Part shown: positions 20,845 to 33,909 of the stretch, piece by piece
Layout: each line of letters opens with the position of its first letter
How positions within the stretch are numbered: position 1 is the stretch's first letter
Assembly (NCBI RefSeq): GCF_011386835.1
Contig: NC_088796.1
Span: forward strand, 31,265,011 to 31,329,010
Direction of reading: 5' to 3'
DNA: 64,000 bases
DNA from: Chrysemys picta bellii
Lineage: Eukaryota; Chordata; Testudines; Emydidae
Program-made: the position numbers and the translations under genes
The notes under the pieces: model-generated
The model's database searches: none
What the model saw: only the letters and a program-made list of their open reading frames with translations
Told to the model about the DNA's origin: nothing

Positions 20845-21947
20845 TTTCTGATCTTACATTTTCCAGCTAGTTAGGAGCAGCCAGATATTTGGGATATTCA
20901 CAGGTATTACAGACTACACCCACGGTGTTCAATGGCACAATTTAGGTTCTTCCTTCACTGACACGCTCAGGCGTGAATGAAGGAACAGAAATTTCTTAGT
21001 TTAGATGAGGTTGATGACCCAGAGATTACATTTCTTGCAGCAGCTTGCTGCAGATGTAATTACGATGACCTTTCAAGTTCAGAAAATATGTAGGCATCTG
21101 TATTCAACAGAATCACCTGAGTATTCTAAAGATGATCACTCAGCACTTGAGTAGCAGACATCAACATATATTATTACATTCATTACAATGCTCAGATAGT
21201 CTTTCTGTCTCACAATACAAGAAAGGAAAGGGCTTGATCTTAAAATAAATTAGGAGCAAAATGCACATGCAATCACATGCCCAATTTGTTCACATAATTA
21301 CTGCAGTTATGCATTCTGATTGGACAGCTGCACACAAAATAATCATAACTGGCGATCCGTGCATCCCTTGTGTATACTGTTAGCCCATATCCCATGCCAT
21401 CATGTTAAATCCACATGCAAGTCAGATATACAGTCTGTTCCTTCTGTTTGTGGAATATGGGTCCTTCACTGTAAGATACACTAGTAGTGACCACAGGCAC
21501 TAGGAGGTGCCAGCTAATCTCAATACTGTGTTTATTTCAATAAAAATTGCATCTTGAAGCCTTTAAGTCCAAACACTTGTCTGAGAGTTTCAATGGTGCT
21601 ATTGCAAATGGCATCTGGAAGGTCACACTTGAGAGCTTATCTGTAGTATTTAGCTATTTAAATATAAAGAATTGTCTTTACTCTTTAGGAAGCATCTGGG
21701 AGAAGTAAGTTACTCAGCATTGCTCATTTTCACAATACCTGTTTAAATAGTAAGCTAAAACCCGTAGCCTACTCCATTTTTTTTCAGTAGTGCTCCTAGC
21801 CAAATAAATCAATTATTGATTAGCTTCCCTCTTCTTTCCTTAGATCAAAGAGAAGTCAGGAGAGCTATGTCTATATCCAGTAGCTAAGTAACTAGCCCCA
21901 GTATACATAACATACATGCTCAGCAAAATGAGCCTGAGTTATTGAAT
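20845..21947. other. no recognisable gene
   Basis: Unassigned AT-rich sequence. Nothing supportable on either strand. Confidence 0.6.
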
Positions 21948-22215
21948 CATAAGAATAATGGAAGTGTAGGACTGGAAGAGACCACAATAGGACATCTAGT
22001 CCAGTGGCCTTCACTCAAAGCAGGACTTAACTAGACCATTCCTGACAGGTGTTTGTCTAACCTGTTATTAGAAACCTCCAGTGATGGAGATTCCACAGCC
22101 TTCCCAGGCAATTTGTCCCAGTGCTTAACTACCCTGAAAGCAATTTTTTCCCCAATGTCCAACCTAAATCTGCTGCAATTTAAGTCCATTGCTTCTTGTC
22201 CTATCCTCGATGCAT
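21948..22215 (-). mobile_element. CR1 LINE 3' end fragment
   Basis: Reverse complement of a CR1 tail: the left end AATCATAAGAATAATGGAAG is the eroded terminal repeat, followed by GGACTGGAAGAGACCACAAT and GACATCTAGTCCAGTGGCC blocks. It extends to ORF2 C-terminal text (CAACCTAAATCTGCTGCAAT) near 22165-22190. More diverged than the copies at 17966 and 19930. Confidence 0.88.
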
Positions 22216-22321
22216 AGGGAGGGGCATGCAGAGTTATCCAATCCAGTCACTCTGTGCTGCTAATCAAATCATTTTCTGTAACTCCTGTATTGTGTTGAGG
22301 TGTGGTCACTCTCACTCTCAC

Positions 22322-22602
22322 TGTTGTCAAGGCCAAACGTATAACTGCATTGAAAAAAGAATTAAATAAGTTCATGGAGGATCGGTCCATCAATGGCTAT
22401 TAGCCAAGATGGTTGGGGATGCAACTCGATGCACCAGGTGTCCTTAAATCTCTGTATGCCAGAAGCTGAGAGTGAATGACAGGGGATTGATAACTCAACA
22501 GTTGCACTGTTCTGTTCATTCCGTTTGTGGCATCTGGCACAGAAGACAGGATACTGGACCATATGCACCATTGGTCTGACCCAGTATAGTCATTCTCATG
22601 TA
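22322..22602 (+). mobile_element. CR1 LINE 3' end fragment, second subfamily
   Basis: Reads GGTCCATCAATGGCTATTAG, then GCCAGAAGCTGAGAGTGAATG and TTGGTCTGACCCAGTATAGT. This is the 3' UTR type also seen, on the opposite strand, at 36836-37078 and in the large CR1 at 38270-40858. It ends near TCATTCTCATG without obvious tandem terminal repeats. Confidence 0.87.
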
Positions 22603-23970
22603 GATCACCCTACTCCCCACAGGTGATGCTAATTTGTAATCTTGGCTGGTTTAGCCCCAGGATGTTCAGACCAAAGGCAAGCCAGGAAGTCACCCAATTA
22701 CACCCATCTTCTTTCTGAGCCTCCAAAAGGCCCCTGTATGTAAACATTGTGTGCTTGTGATTCTATGGGGGAGTTTTGTGAGGAAGACAATCAGAGCAGG
22801 GTAAGGTACAGCCGGGTGACCGCTGCTGTCCCCTGATAATCCAGTAGAATTTCACTCTGCCATGAGCACATGTGTGACCATTGGAAGGAGGATGGAGGGG
22901 AGGTGCTGGTGGATATAGCCCATGGCAGCATGTCTCCTGAGAGAGACATTCCTTTTTTGGCATGTGAGGTAGGCTCCTGGGGATTAGTCTGAACAACAGA
23001 CCTTCTAGTTGGATGCCCTGAAATCCACTAGACTGACAAGGGGACAAGATTCCTTTCAAGTCTCAAGATCCACATGGTTAGATCCCAGGCTCCGTGCTCA
23101 TCTGCATAGTGTTTCCCCCTCCAATGGATTTTTCTTTGGGGTAGGAAATGATCTGCATCAAGTAGTTAGTTAAATCTTGCTAGCTTTTAAATACAGATGG
23201 TAAGATTCTAATCTCCATTAAACCGGTGTCAACTCAGAGTAACTCCATTGACGGAAGCTGCTCCAAAACTTCACCCAAATAAATGAGATCAGAATCTGAC
23301 CCAAATGTGTTTGTTATACTTACTGGATGGAATATTTTAATTTCATTAAGACATAAAATAAATCTATTCATTCTGATTGATGAATAGCCATGTAAACCTA
23401 CCACTGTGACATTATAATCACTACTAGCAAGTGTTAGCCCGATTCTCTTCTGTCTTAAAGCGGTAAAACAGCAGTCACTCTGCTGAAATCAACGGAGCTA
23501 CTCCAGTGTGAAACTGCAGTGAATGTGAACAGAGTCAGGCCTTCTTTATTTATATCAACAACCTTATAATTTATCTGCTTTACCTACGTTTGCAGTATGG
23601 CTTTTGATTTACACACAGCTAACTTATATTCAGTCATACTGAAATGAAGCGGTGTAAATTCTGCACTCTTGATTAAGAAGAGCAGTATCAGTGTCTAGTT
23701 TGATAAAGCATTTTTTCTGAGCTTATGCTCCTCCTTATCTGTATGCATAGCCATTCTCTTCAGCCTGAATATATGAGGGTTAACTTGAGACCAATCTCAT
23801 GTGGCTGAGGCTCACACGATCCTGGCCACCTGATATTACCATTACTCTTTTTGCATCTCCTGGCATAAATGAGAAACTTGGCCACCTGATATCCCTTTAT
23901 TCTCTTTTCCTGAACCTCCTCGGGTTATTGATATTGCTGTCTAGCAGCACATGTTGAAATACCAGTAGCA
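22603..23970. other. no recognisable gene; one local duplication
   Basis: Mostly unassigned. A partial tandem duplication lies at 23822-23936: GGCCACCTGATAT occurs at 23824 and again at 23880, about 56 bp apart, each followed by pyrimidine-rich text ending in a CTCC(T/C)xxG block. Confidence 0.6.
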
Positions 23971-24060
23971 CAAGGGTTCTCAAACTTTTTCATTGTGTGC
24001 ACTACATCTATATAGAAATATTGTCTCATGGACCAATTTCCCACTCATTCATGATTGTGA
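23971..24060. mobile_element. possible hAT-type element end
   Basis: CAAGGGTTCTCAAACTTTTT resembles the CAGxGGTTCTCAAACT termini of hAT/Charlie elements. No matching inverted end was found within the following 700 bp, so this would be a one-ended fragment. Confidence 0.35.
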
Positions 24061-24522
24061 AAACCACCTTCTTCTACTGCATAACATCCTTCTGACAGAT
24101 ACAGCAATCGTCTACATGGAAAAGTACCATAGGAAAGCAATGAATGCATTTTATATGCTTTTAATGTAATTTAGCAGGGAGAGGCAAGCAACAAAGCCAG
24201 CACAATTTGACCAGTTAGAACTCTGAAGACAATTGTTTGTGAACAACTGGTTGTAGCAGATCTCAAAAGGAACAATTCTGAATAAATTTGTTCTTGTGTT
24301 CAGAGGCTGACATAAGAAGATTAGTTTATGTAAAGAGGAAAGAGAAACCGATCATGGCAAAGAAGTTTAAGGGAATTTTTAAATTATTTACGAAGAGAGA
24401 TCTTTGTATTTATTATGGTTAATGGAGGGAGTACGGAACAGATAGAATTGGTGCAGAAATACAAAGAATTAAGGTAACTGTCACTACTACTATAAACTGT
24501 AAATACTACCATGATTTATGCT

Positions 24523-24556
24523 ATTGCAATCCCATTATTTTCAATAGGATTGCAAT
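24523..24556. repeat. short hairpin
   Basis: ATTGCAATCC (24523-24532) pairs perfectly with GGATTGCAAT (24547-24556); the loop contains CATT...TTCAATA, resembling the centre of the other CCATTGA-type palindromes. Confidence 0.65.
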
Positions 24557-26538
24557 GGCTTAACAGAGAGCGTAGTTTGAGTTCATCTTATTTTTCTCAT
24601 TCTAACCACTTATGTCTGATTTTCAGAGGTGAAATGAGTGCTCAGAGCCTCGGATAATCTGGCTATTTGCTAACATTAGAAAAACTAAAAGATACCTCCA
24701 AATCTATCATACCGATGACTCCAGCAACATATCAATTACAAACTCTGCTTTTTGAATAAATGGCTTGTTGATGTCAGACTCTGAATTGGAGAGCAAACCT
24801 CTAACAATTTCCACTTGTGTGATCTACTGTGGTATTTCCACTTGGCTTCCTAAACCAAGGCAGGGGAGAAATGGGGGTGTGAGTGACTTTTCCCCTGTAA
24901 GTCACTGGCTCACTTGCAGCCCGAAACAGTAATAGCTATTCTCATTATTCTCCAAAGGTAAGTGTTATAGTCAATACCCATTCTTGGGTTCTCAAGGCTC
25001 AGGTGTGAGAGGTTGGAAGCTCACTAACAGGCTCAGAATTCAGGAATCACGCAAGAGCCACTGCCATATAACTGAAGGGTTAAGTAGAATGTGCCAAGTC
25101 CTCAACTACCCAGTTCCTTTTCTTCCACAGAGAAGACATGAGCTTAACAAGTGTCTGCCTTTTCCTGAAGGTAGAGTGGAGTGCTTTCTGTTCTAATTAG
25201 TGATAGAATCTCTTTTCTGTGTGAAGGTTGTTGCTATATGTGGCTTTACAGTACAGGAATAGCCCACCTTACCTTTAACAGCTGACTTTAAAACCGATGA
25301 GATAGCCACAGACATCTTATCTCTTTCTGCTTTGCACAAAAGCAGCTTCAGAACGGAGAGTTTGCTGAGTTGGAGGCTGGTGTTTCTCTCATTTATTTTG
25401 CATTTGAAAGTTCACTGTAGAAAAGATTATTATTCCACTATGAGTCCTCTAAAGGGTGTGTGTGGGGAGGGGAATAACACAGAAAAACTGGGCAGTGTTT
25501 ATAGAAAGAGAAAGAGAAGGAACAATGTAATGACTGGTTTTACCTGACAATAACAACACAGTTAACTTTTGAGCTCTATGTATTTTCAAAGCCTCTGAAG
25601 GCTTGTAAGAGAGAAACCTCCCCTGATGAAAAAGAAAGCCCCCATCATAAAGGGTAAGGGATTATGGATACTATTCAAATAACAGATAAAGAGCTACTCC
25701 TTGAAAGAAAAAGATAACGGTATCAGTAGCAGAATGAATGGAATCTTGAGAGTTGAAGGATTGTTGCTGGGGGCAAGTGCTTCTGGGGCACTCCAAAGAT
25801 AACATCTTTAAGCAAATTACTATGATGGCAACTCTACCATGAGCTTTCACCTTATTACATAGTTTGATACAACTAGATAGTCCAGGAATAAAATCATATA
25901 CACTGATTGCTCAACTACTTCTGTCACATTTGGCTGAGAGATTCCTGTTGCATTAAAAAATAAATAAATAAAAAAGAATGAGGGGAAAACATCCTATCGG
26001 AATCTAAATAGGCTCAGTGAACATTGTGAACCTGATGGATATGTTACATGACACTTCCCATGGCTAACTGGTCTGTTGTTTATTTAGAGAGGCAATGGAA
26101 AAATGCCTGTTGTTTGACCCAGACCTCACACGCTGGGTCAAATGTTTTCTGTAGAAAATGCTGAAAGGGAATCTCATGGAACAGAACACAGTCAGAAAGT
26201 GCTCCAGATAAACAATGGACCTTTCAAGCAAACTGTCAGGTACTTGAGAATGTTACTGATGTGTTACGGTGGATGGATCTTTCAATAAGAGGTGTTTGGT
26301 ATAAAGCCCTGGTGTGCCCATCCTGTGATGAGGGGGAGCACAATGAATGTGCTTTTGGAGCAGGCAGAATAAATCTCCAGGAAAGACTGGGACAAGTAAT
26401 GGGAATAGGCATAAACCAACTAATAAAGAATGGCAGGAAAACTTTACGTTCCCTGCCATAGGACCAGGAAGTACCTAGAGAGAAGAACTTAGCAGAAGAA
26501 ATGGCTTTGTGTAATCCTCACTCTCTCAGGGCTATCAC

Positions 26539-26625
26539 CCTGATCCAAAGAAGAGTAGTTGCACTAGTTTAATGAAGTTAGTTTAAAAACGCATCTTTAG
26601 TTAAACTGGTACAACTTTGTGTGTA
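26539..26625. mobile_element. MITE-like copy
   Basis: Shares TTAAACTGGTACAACTTTGTGTGTAG-type text with 56005-56105, where it reads TTAACTAGTGCAAGTTTGTG followed by TGTAGG. The left half TTGCACTAGTTTAA is an inverted version of the right, so the unit is palindromic. Superfamily not identified. Confidence 0.5.
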
Positions 26626-28509
26626 GATCAGGCTTTGATCAAGGGGATTCAGTTCAGGAATGAATTTCTAGAGGAAGTCAGACTAATCCAAAGTCTGGCC
26701 ACTTTGCCAGTAGGCTGCAAGACCTTCCTTTTTTGAGAAAGCATTTCCACAATGACGATAGCAACTTAAAATAATTATTCCTTATTCAGAGAAGAGAAAA
26801 CAGCAGAAAACAACCTGTAATCCAGTGCCCCAAAATGCAGATTTCATTTAAATTGGAAGCACTTAGACATTTTGGTGATGGGGCTACAAGAAACCTTTTG
26901 CTTAATACATATGTGGTAGGTACAGGAGTGGCAGGATCACACTCATCAGATCTAGTGTGTTATAGAAAAATTAGTTCAGCTAAAGTTGTACTGTGAACAT
27001 TCAGAGGGAACGAATGAGCATGATGGAATGTATGGAGATGCATTAATTCTGGCTTTTTCTACATTTGGAGTGCCTCAGTTTGCAACTTTATAATTTTTTT
27101 AACACACACTCTTTTTCAATATAGAATTATTTGTACAACAACATACCATACATGTACATGGTACTGCACAGAAATATGAGAGGAAGTTCCTGACCAGTAT
27201 AAATTAGACACCACACCAGGCAATGCAACTGCAGCTAATGGGAAGGCTGGAGAAGAGAAAATTATAGTAGTCTATTTGAGAAAAGACCATGACATTAACT
27301 ACAGCTGTCTGAGGAAGGACTGAGAGGAAGGAGTGGGTTTTAGAAATATGATCCAAGAAGAAGTGGCAGGATTTGGTAAATGCCTGGATATGATGGGGAA
27401 AGAATTTGGAGACCCTAAGCTTGTAGGCTTAACTGACTATGAGGATAGTGGAATTGTAAACAGTGATGGAGACTGGAAGGAACAGGAAAGAAAAAAAGAC
27501 AGGTTTGGTTGTTACAAATTAAGTTATGGAATCAGCTGTGGAGATCCCAAATGAGATGTCTCAAGGGTGGGCAGAGAGGTAGATTGACAGTTATCAGTGT
27601 AGAGGTGGTAACTGAGACCATAGGAATGATGTCACCCAACAGACAAGTAAAAGGGATGAAAAGGAGACTGAGGACAGACACCCCACCCCCACCCCCAGAA
27701 ACCTAGAAACATTGAGACAGCAGAGGCAATATTTGGGAAATATGGCTATATCCTTACATGGCACAGTTCTAGCAGAAACTTTTTCTACAAATAGTTCTGC
27801 TGTTGTGTTTGTTTAAGAATCTATTTATAAGAAAGAAAGATCATAGGTAAAGATGGACCAAACCATTAATGTGAAATTTGGGCACCTTCTGAATTCAGAG
27901 GTGTTATGAAGCTAGTGAAAATGTCAGGTATTTTATCTGACTGGCCGTCTCTCAAAATAGTGACCGCCATGCTTTTTGAATGTCCTTATTTCAACAAGAA
28001 ATCCACTCAAATGCAATAATTATAGAGCTGACTTAATAACAACAGACATTTATGCCAGAAGCACCACCCAATTGGGAACTTGAAAATAACATGCCTTTCC
28101 CTATTGATTTTTTTCTTTAACATTAAGGGACGACTGATTTCTCCTCCTACTCCCTCCCCCTTGTGTATGTGGAATTTAGTCAGAATGGCTCCTCTGTTTG
28201 TGTAATTAGGGGCCACACTTCCCCCACCTTCCTTATATTCTGATGGCTGGAATTAGAAACTTACTGGCTATGGGGGGGTCTGGTACAACTGCTGTTGTAC
28301 TAGAGCCCCAGAGAGCACTGTCCCCCTTCTCAGTAGAGAGAAGTCTGAGCTGAAAAGTTTGGTTCTGAATCTGAACTCCCGCAGTGTTCCCCACTGAAGC
28401 CAAAGAGACTACTCAGTGTGTAAAGTTAAGCATGCGGATAAGCCCTTGCAGGATTGGGACCTAAATTCTTACATGATATGATTGATGGTCACAAACAATA
28501 CAGAGAGGG

Positions 28510-29466
28510 TGTAAGGATAAGGCCTTTTCCTGTAGCCATATTGTAAGGCCTAAGGCCTTTGTCTGCAGCCATATTACGGGAGCAGCAGCCATGAGCTCAT
28601 AGAAGCAGAAAGTCACATCCTCACATTCCATCTAAATTACATTAAAACAATGTAATATCGGGCTGTTAAAAAGGAGATCCTGTCCTAATAGCACCCACTA
28701 TCACCAGATAAAGAAACAGATCTTAAGATGGTTTAAGAAAACTTAGTTTGATAGTATTCTGTCTGGCAAGAAATTACTTATCAATAATTGTGGTTGTGAA
28801 ATCCACATTTCTTTGTTTTATCTTTATGGTCCCTACTTCTCCATTGTTTGTCTGTATGATCTCTGTCTGGTTCATTGATTGTTTCTGTCTGTTACATAAT
28901 TAATTTTTCTAGATGTAAATTAATTAAGCTGGTGGGGTATAATTGGTTAGAGAATTTTGTTACAGTATGTTATGATTGGTTAGTAAAATTTTAGTAAAAT
29001 GATTGGTTAAGGTATAGCTAAACAGAATTCAAGTTTCACTATATAAATTGGGGTCCAAAAGAAAGCTCTTGGGAACCAACTCCAGGACACAGCCAAGAAC
29101 AGAACTGCCAGACCTCAACATTCTGCCAATGACACCGTGCAGAAACTGGAGTCTCCCAGATGACCTGATTCTGATTGCCCATCAAGAAAAGTTCTTCTAT
29201 CTCATTGGGAGTGGTGAACATTGTACGTGTAGAGCATTCTGTTTTGGTAATTGTTAAATAGAGGTTAAGTAGAATATTACTGTGTAAGGCTCTTTCACTG
29301 GTAAAAGACCCCACAAACCTGCAGTATGTAAGATTTTGCCCTGTGCCCATGGAAGAGTAAGCGCAGAGGTTCCTAAATTAACAGGGTTATGCCTGAGCCC
29401 TAGGAACAGGGTAAGGTTGGGTGCCCCTAGAGTGTATGAGTAACAGAGAATTTTGTGCGGGTGACA
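28510..29466 (+). mobile_element. LTR-like sequence with promoter elements
   Basis: Candidate solo LTR: it starts TGTAAGGATAAGG and may end ...GGGTGACA. Three copies of the inverted CCAAT box ATTGGTTA (28942, 28975, 29002) lie upstream of a TATA box CTATATAAAT (29039-29048), the layout of a retroviral U3 promoter. The flanks (GAGGG and AGGGA) do not form a clean duplication, so limits are uncertain. I recognise this text type from turtle genomes, but the family name is unknown to me. Confidence 0.5.
28941..29048 (+). promoter_or_regulatory. triple inverted-CCAAT plus TATA promoter of LTR-like repeat
   Basis: ATTGGTTA occurs at about 28942, 28975 and 29002, spaced about 30 bp, followed by CTATATAAAT at 29039. 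ATTGG is the NF-Y binding core. Spacing to the TATA box fits an RNA polymerase II core promoter. Activity is an inference. Confidence 0.5.
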
Positions 29467-30217
29467 AGGGAGTAGCTGGAAGTGAGGACAAAGTTTATAA
29501 TGATACGGTTATTTGGTTACTTGCTGTAAATTGGTAATGTACAGATGTAGAACACCAGTTCGTTTCAGATTTAGAGTTGGTCACAACTGGACCTAAACCG
29601 CTTGCGGGAGCACCTTTGTTCCAAATCCTTGTGTGAATTTTTCACATTTAGAAAAATACCAATGAGCCTTTGTTAGCATGGAGCTTTATGTGATTCATGG
29701 AATTCCATAAATCATTCAATTCACCAATATTTCAGTCATTGTTTGCCACTGCAGTATGTATAATATATAACTAAAAAGACTCTGGATGGTTTTTTGTTTG
29801 TTTCCAAAATATGTCCAGAGAACTTTCTGTGGGTACATGTGCAGCAATGTAGAATTTGAAAAACATTGGTTTCCAAGGAATTTTCCAATATGGGATTCTT
29901 TCCAATGGACTGGTTAGACAGTGCCTGTAGGAACCCATTTGCTGGCAGAGATTTAACATAAAAAATGATCAGTGGTCGGCATGATGTTGTTAATGAGTGC
30001 CTGTCAATGTAATTGTGCTTATTATGAATTTCTGATAGCATCCAAGTGATTCATGGATTCCTTTTTAAATTTACAAAAGCAGCTAGAGAAATATTCTTAA
30101 AAGAAATGGTTAAATGATTCCTTTTAATTAGTCCAATCCTTAAGCTCAATAATTCCAAACAAGGAGAAAAAATGAGGCTTTAGGAAACCATCTAGTGACA
30201 TTTTTACAGGAACTGTG
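29467..30217. other. no recognisable gene
   Basis: Unassigned AT-rich sequence; a 101-codon minus-strand frame at 29736-30041 has no recognisable domain. Confidence 0.55.
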
Positions 30218-30225
30218 GTATAACT

Positions 30226-31011
30226 CAGTAGTTTTCAAACTGTGGGTCACAACCCAGTATGGATTGCAGAATTTAAGGGAGTGGGTCATGGCAGCTCTAG
30301 TCAGCACCACCGGCCGGGCCATTAAAAGTCCCATCAGCGGTACCTCCCGGCAAGGCAGGCTAGTTCCTACCTGTTCTGACACCGCGCTGCGCCCTGGAAG
30401 TGGCCAGCAGTAGGTCCGACTCCTAGGCGGGCAGGCCACGGGGCTTTGTGCCCTACCTCCACCCCAAGCACTGGCTCTGCACTCCCTTTGGCTGGTTTCC
30501 AGCCAATGGGAGCTGGGGGATGGTGCCTGCAGGCGAGAGCCGCGCGGAGCCACTTGCACAACTCCGCCTTGGAGCCAGACCTGCTGCTGACCACTTCCGG
30601 GGCGCAGAGCAGTCCGCGGTGCCAGGACAGGCAGGAAGCCTGCCTTAGCACCCCCGCTGCACCGCTGACCAGGAGCTGCCCAAGGTAAGCCCAGGCCCCG
30701 CGCCCCAATCCACTGCCCCAGCCCTGAGCCCCCCCAACCCCAGAGCCCCTTCCTGCAACCCAAGTCCCTCATCCACAGCCCCACACCGGAGCCTGCACCC
30801 CCAGTCCAGAGCCCTGATCCCCTCCTGCACCCCAAAGCTCACTCCAACCCCTGAACCCCTCATTCCTGGCCCCACCCCACAGTCCTCACCTCTGTACCCC
30901 AACCCTTTGCCCCAGCCCTGAGCCCCTCTCACACCCCAAACCTCTGTTGGGTTGCGGGCATCAACCATTTTTTTTAACTGGGTCGCTAGAAACAAAGTTT
31001 GAAAACCACTG
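30226..31011. mobile_element. non-autonomous hAT element, 786 bp
   Basis: Left end CAGTAGTTTTCAAACTGTGG and right end ...AAGTTTGAAAACCACTG are inverted (15 of the first 16 positions complementary), continued by GGGTCAC/GTCGCTAGA-like subterminal text. The flanks GTATAACT (30218-30225) and GTATAATT (31012-31019) form an 8-bp target duplication with one change, the hallmark of hAT transposition. The interior is GC-rich and non-coding for a transposase; a 229-codon minus-strand frame (30146-30835) runs across the left terminus and is a by-product of composition. Confidence 0.9.
30690..30945. repeat. C-rich degenerate minisatellite inside hAT element
   Basis: Short units of the form CCCCAACCCC/AGCCC(C)T and CACCCC(A)A(G/A) recur in irregular order, with almost no T-rich text. 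It looks like an eroded tandem array that is a fixed part of the hAT family's interior. Confidence 0.65.
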
Positions 31012-31019
31012 GTATAATT

Positions 31020-33909
31020 GACTCTCTCTGGCACTCTGTGTGTTTGTGCATGAGTGTTTTTTGCATTCACGGTCAGCATGACTTGTATAGCAAAGTTATC
31101 AGTCATTGGGAACTGGACCACAGCCAGATCAGCTTTCAATTTTAAACAAACTCAGGCAGCCATTAATAGGGCTCTAGTATGTGCTTGAGGCCCCTCTCAT
31201 AGACCCCATACAGCATACTGCATGGTTTTCTGTTATGTATGACGAGCTTCTCTACTGTCAATTACATGAGACGCAGCTGAACTACTCAAAGGCGATTAAT
31301 AATATTGTACTGAGCTACCCAATAGATAGTGCTGTTGGGACACTGTGACCTACTGTACAAGTGAAACTACGTCAGGTAGCAAACTGGCAGCCTGAGGATC
31401 TCGGAAAGCCTTAAACCATACTTATGCCATTTTTGCTCCCCATCCTGTGCTGCTCCAACTTGGACATAGCCTAGTATCTGGGCCTCTATCATACATAGAG
31501 ATACAATTTAAAAAAATGTAGTGCAACAGTAGTGCAATTTCAAAACATGTTTCACACAGGGAAGTGTGAAGAGGTGAGGATTTTCTAAGGAGATGGCTCT
31601 GAAGTGAAATCTTGGATGCAGAGACCTGTAGACTTTGTGGTAAGTGTAAATCAGGATCAAAATGTATTAACTAGCCTCTATCTCTAAACAAAGGGTAAAA
31701 AAGCACCTCCCATCAGAAGATCCTAAAATTGGGGAAAATTCTGTTTCAGATCTTAACTTTGCAGCTCAGACCTCTCACAAAATCACCTTATTTCCAAGAT
31801 CCACCACCCTGGTCAATTTGGGTGGAACTGAAGCATTGGTAAAACACAATGAAAATGATATGACAGTTTGAGCAAGTCTATTATTTACTCATATGCATGT
31901 ATCCTATCCCTAAATCAAAATACCCTCCCCTTAAGGAAAATACTCTTCAGGACCCAAAGTAATATTATACTTTAAATGTACGCTGCACTCCACAGCTGAC
32001 ACAAAGTCCCATTCATTATCTGAACAAATTTGTACAACACATTCCTTCCTTGAAAAGTATGAATGATAGGAAATGTCCATTCTTGGGTCTGTGGTCACAG
32101 TATGTGATGGGTGGCAGCTGCACATATTAAGTGGCCTGGTGTTCAGTGGTCCTGAGCATCCTCTTAAGTCAAGTACAGCTGCAAATTCCATCAGTACCAT
32201 TAGGTGCCTGCCTATGGATTTAGGAGCCTAACTTTGGCACTCAGATTTGAGAAGTTAAGCCTACAGTTCTAAAGTTACTTAACTGTGTCCCCAACAGGAG
32301 GCATACACATGCATCTGCCTAGCTGATATAGGAGTCCCTAATATATCTCACCATCCTCTTAAAACCGGTTCCTTTTTAACCACTGCTGCTGCAATGTTGC
32401 AGCAATTCTTCTCGGCTCCAGTCTCTTTGCTGTGTTCCTTGATATTTCTTGGTGGTAGGTTTCTGCCTTCTGATTTATCAAGATTTCCTATCATAGTTTT
32501 TTTCCAACATAAGGAGGGCTAGATTCAATTACTCTTGTTTATTCTGCTTGCCTCCCTGGTGTTCAAAGAGGCTTTTTGCTGCAGAAACCATCAAAGCCTC
32601 TAAAACTGCAGGAATTCAACTGCCCCTTTTAAAATTCACTCTGCACAAGCAAAGAATACAGGTGTCCACATTAAAAACTTCATTATTGTTTTAAGTGATT
32701 CTATTTGATGTTAATTTAATGTAAGTTTGGCTCTCAAAGTGGTCTGTCACTTCATAAACACTTTGCCTTGATATTCTGTTTGCTATTGTAGATCAAGGAG
32801 CATGACATTTTATTTCATTAACACAACTTCATATACTCCATTGGAGGTATCTCCCCAATGTTACAAGAGCATTGTCTCATTTGGGAAATAGTGGTGTAAC
32901 AGGATGGTAGTGTTTTTTTCATTGACCCACCCTACTAGCAGGTGCTGGAAGCCTACAGGAAACATGCTGACTGATTCCTCATTGTGGCAGGTGTGGCTTG
33001 TTCATTCCATTTCCTGTCTAAGATAGGTGGCTGTAGCTATTTGACTGGAGGGATTTAAGTTTGGGGACATAGCTCTTTTCAAAGAAAGCTTAAAACAGCC
33101 AAGCTTAGAAGGAAAACTTAGGCCGAAGGTTATGCTTTTGTTATTGTTATCAATATTCATATCCCAGCAAGACAGAAAGTTTGCACAAAACATAGTAAGT
33201 CAGCAGAGATATACTGGCATAGCTTCACTGTAGTCAATAGAATTACACTGTTTTACACTAGCTGGGGATCTGTTTTGTTGAGTGTAGATCATGTCCAGAG
33301 CAGGGGAGGAACTCTACCTGCTTACAGGTTCTCTTTTGTTTTGTAGTTTTCTCACACATTCCTTTCAGAAGATAGCAGTCTCTTAATATAAGGATAATTC
33401 CTGATGATATATATTAATTTATAGAGGATGACAGAAATCAAACAGAACAATTCTAAAGGAGCATTGAAACAAGGCAAAAAAAAAACAAAAACAAACAAGC
33501 CCTGAATGCTACACACTGAAGATATATTTCTAAACTGATCAAATGTACCACTTGTCTTAGTGGAAAATTTCCAAGCAACATTTCTATAGTTAGTGTAAAG
33601 CATTGCAGATGTCAAACATCGAAAGTGAAAAAATTCTATTTATATATTTAACTTTAACCTAGAGCTTACTTCAAAATTTGTTCCCGTTTATTTGCAATAG
33701 CATCTGTTCTCTGAATTTTTGCATGTAACTATAAAAAGCTGAGAAATAGTTAAACTAATATTCACAGGACTGGTAAAATGAGAAAATGAACATTTGTTCT
33801 TAGTTATTTGTCGTATGTTTGCTATCACAATGAAGAATCTGTATACAATATGTAAACAGTGAACATTAATTAGTTGATGTTTTACAGAGTTATGAAAACA
33901 AAGATCTAA
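31020..33909. other. no recognisable gene
   Basis: Unassigned sequence. TTAGGAGCCTAACTTTGGCA near 32220-32240 resembles the subterminal text of the composite repeat at 47641-49255 and is probably a fragment of that family. Frames at 31931-32200, 33352-33615 and 33688-34071 have no recognisable domain. Confidence 0.55.

Larger units (their letters stand above)
24061..28509. other. no recognisable gene; scattered small repeats
   Basis: Holds a 10-bp perfect hairpin at 24523-24556 and a MITE-like copy at 26539-26625. There is also an A-rich run near 25957-25975 and a CCCCCACCCCC patch near 27685. Open frames at 24984-25196, 26253-26461 and 27333-27706 show no family features. Confidence 0.55.

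Noticed and set aside
30146..30835. 229-codon minus-strand open frame as a host gene
   Set aside because: It crosses the left terminus of a hAT element and lies in its GC-rich, repeat-like interior; the Gly/Ala/Ser-rich product reflects composition, not a protein family.
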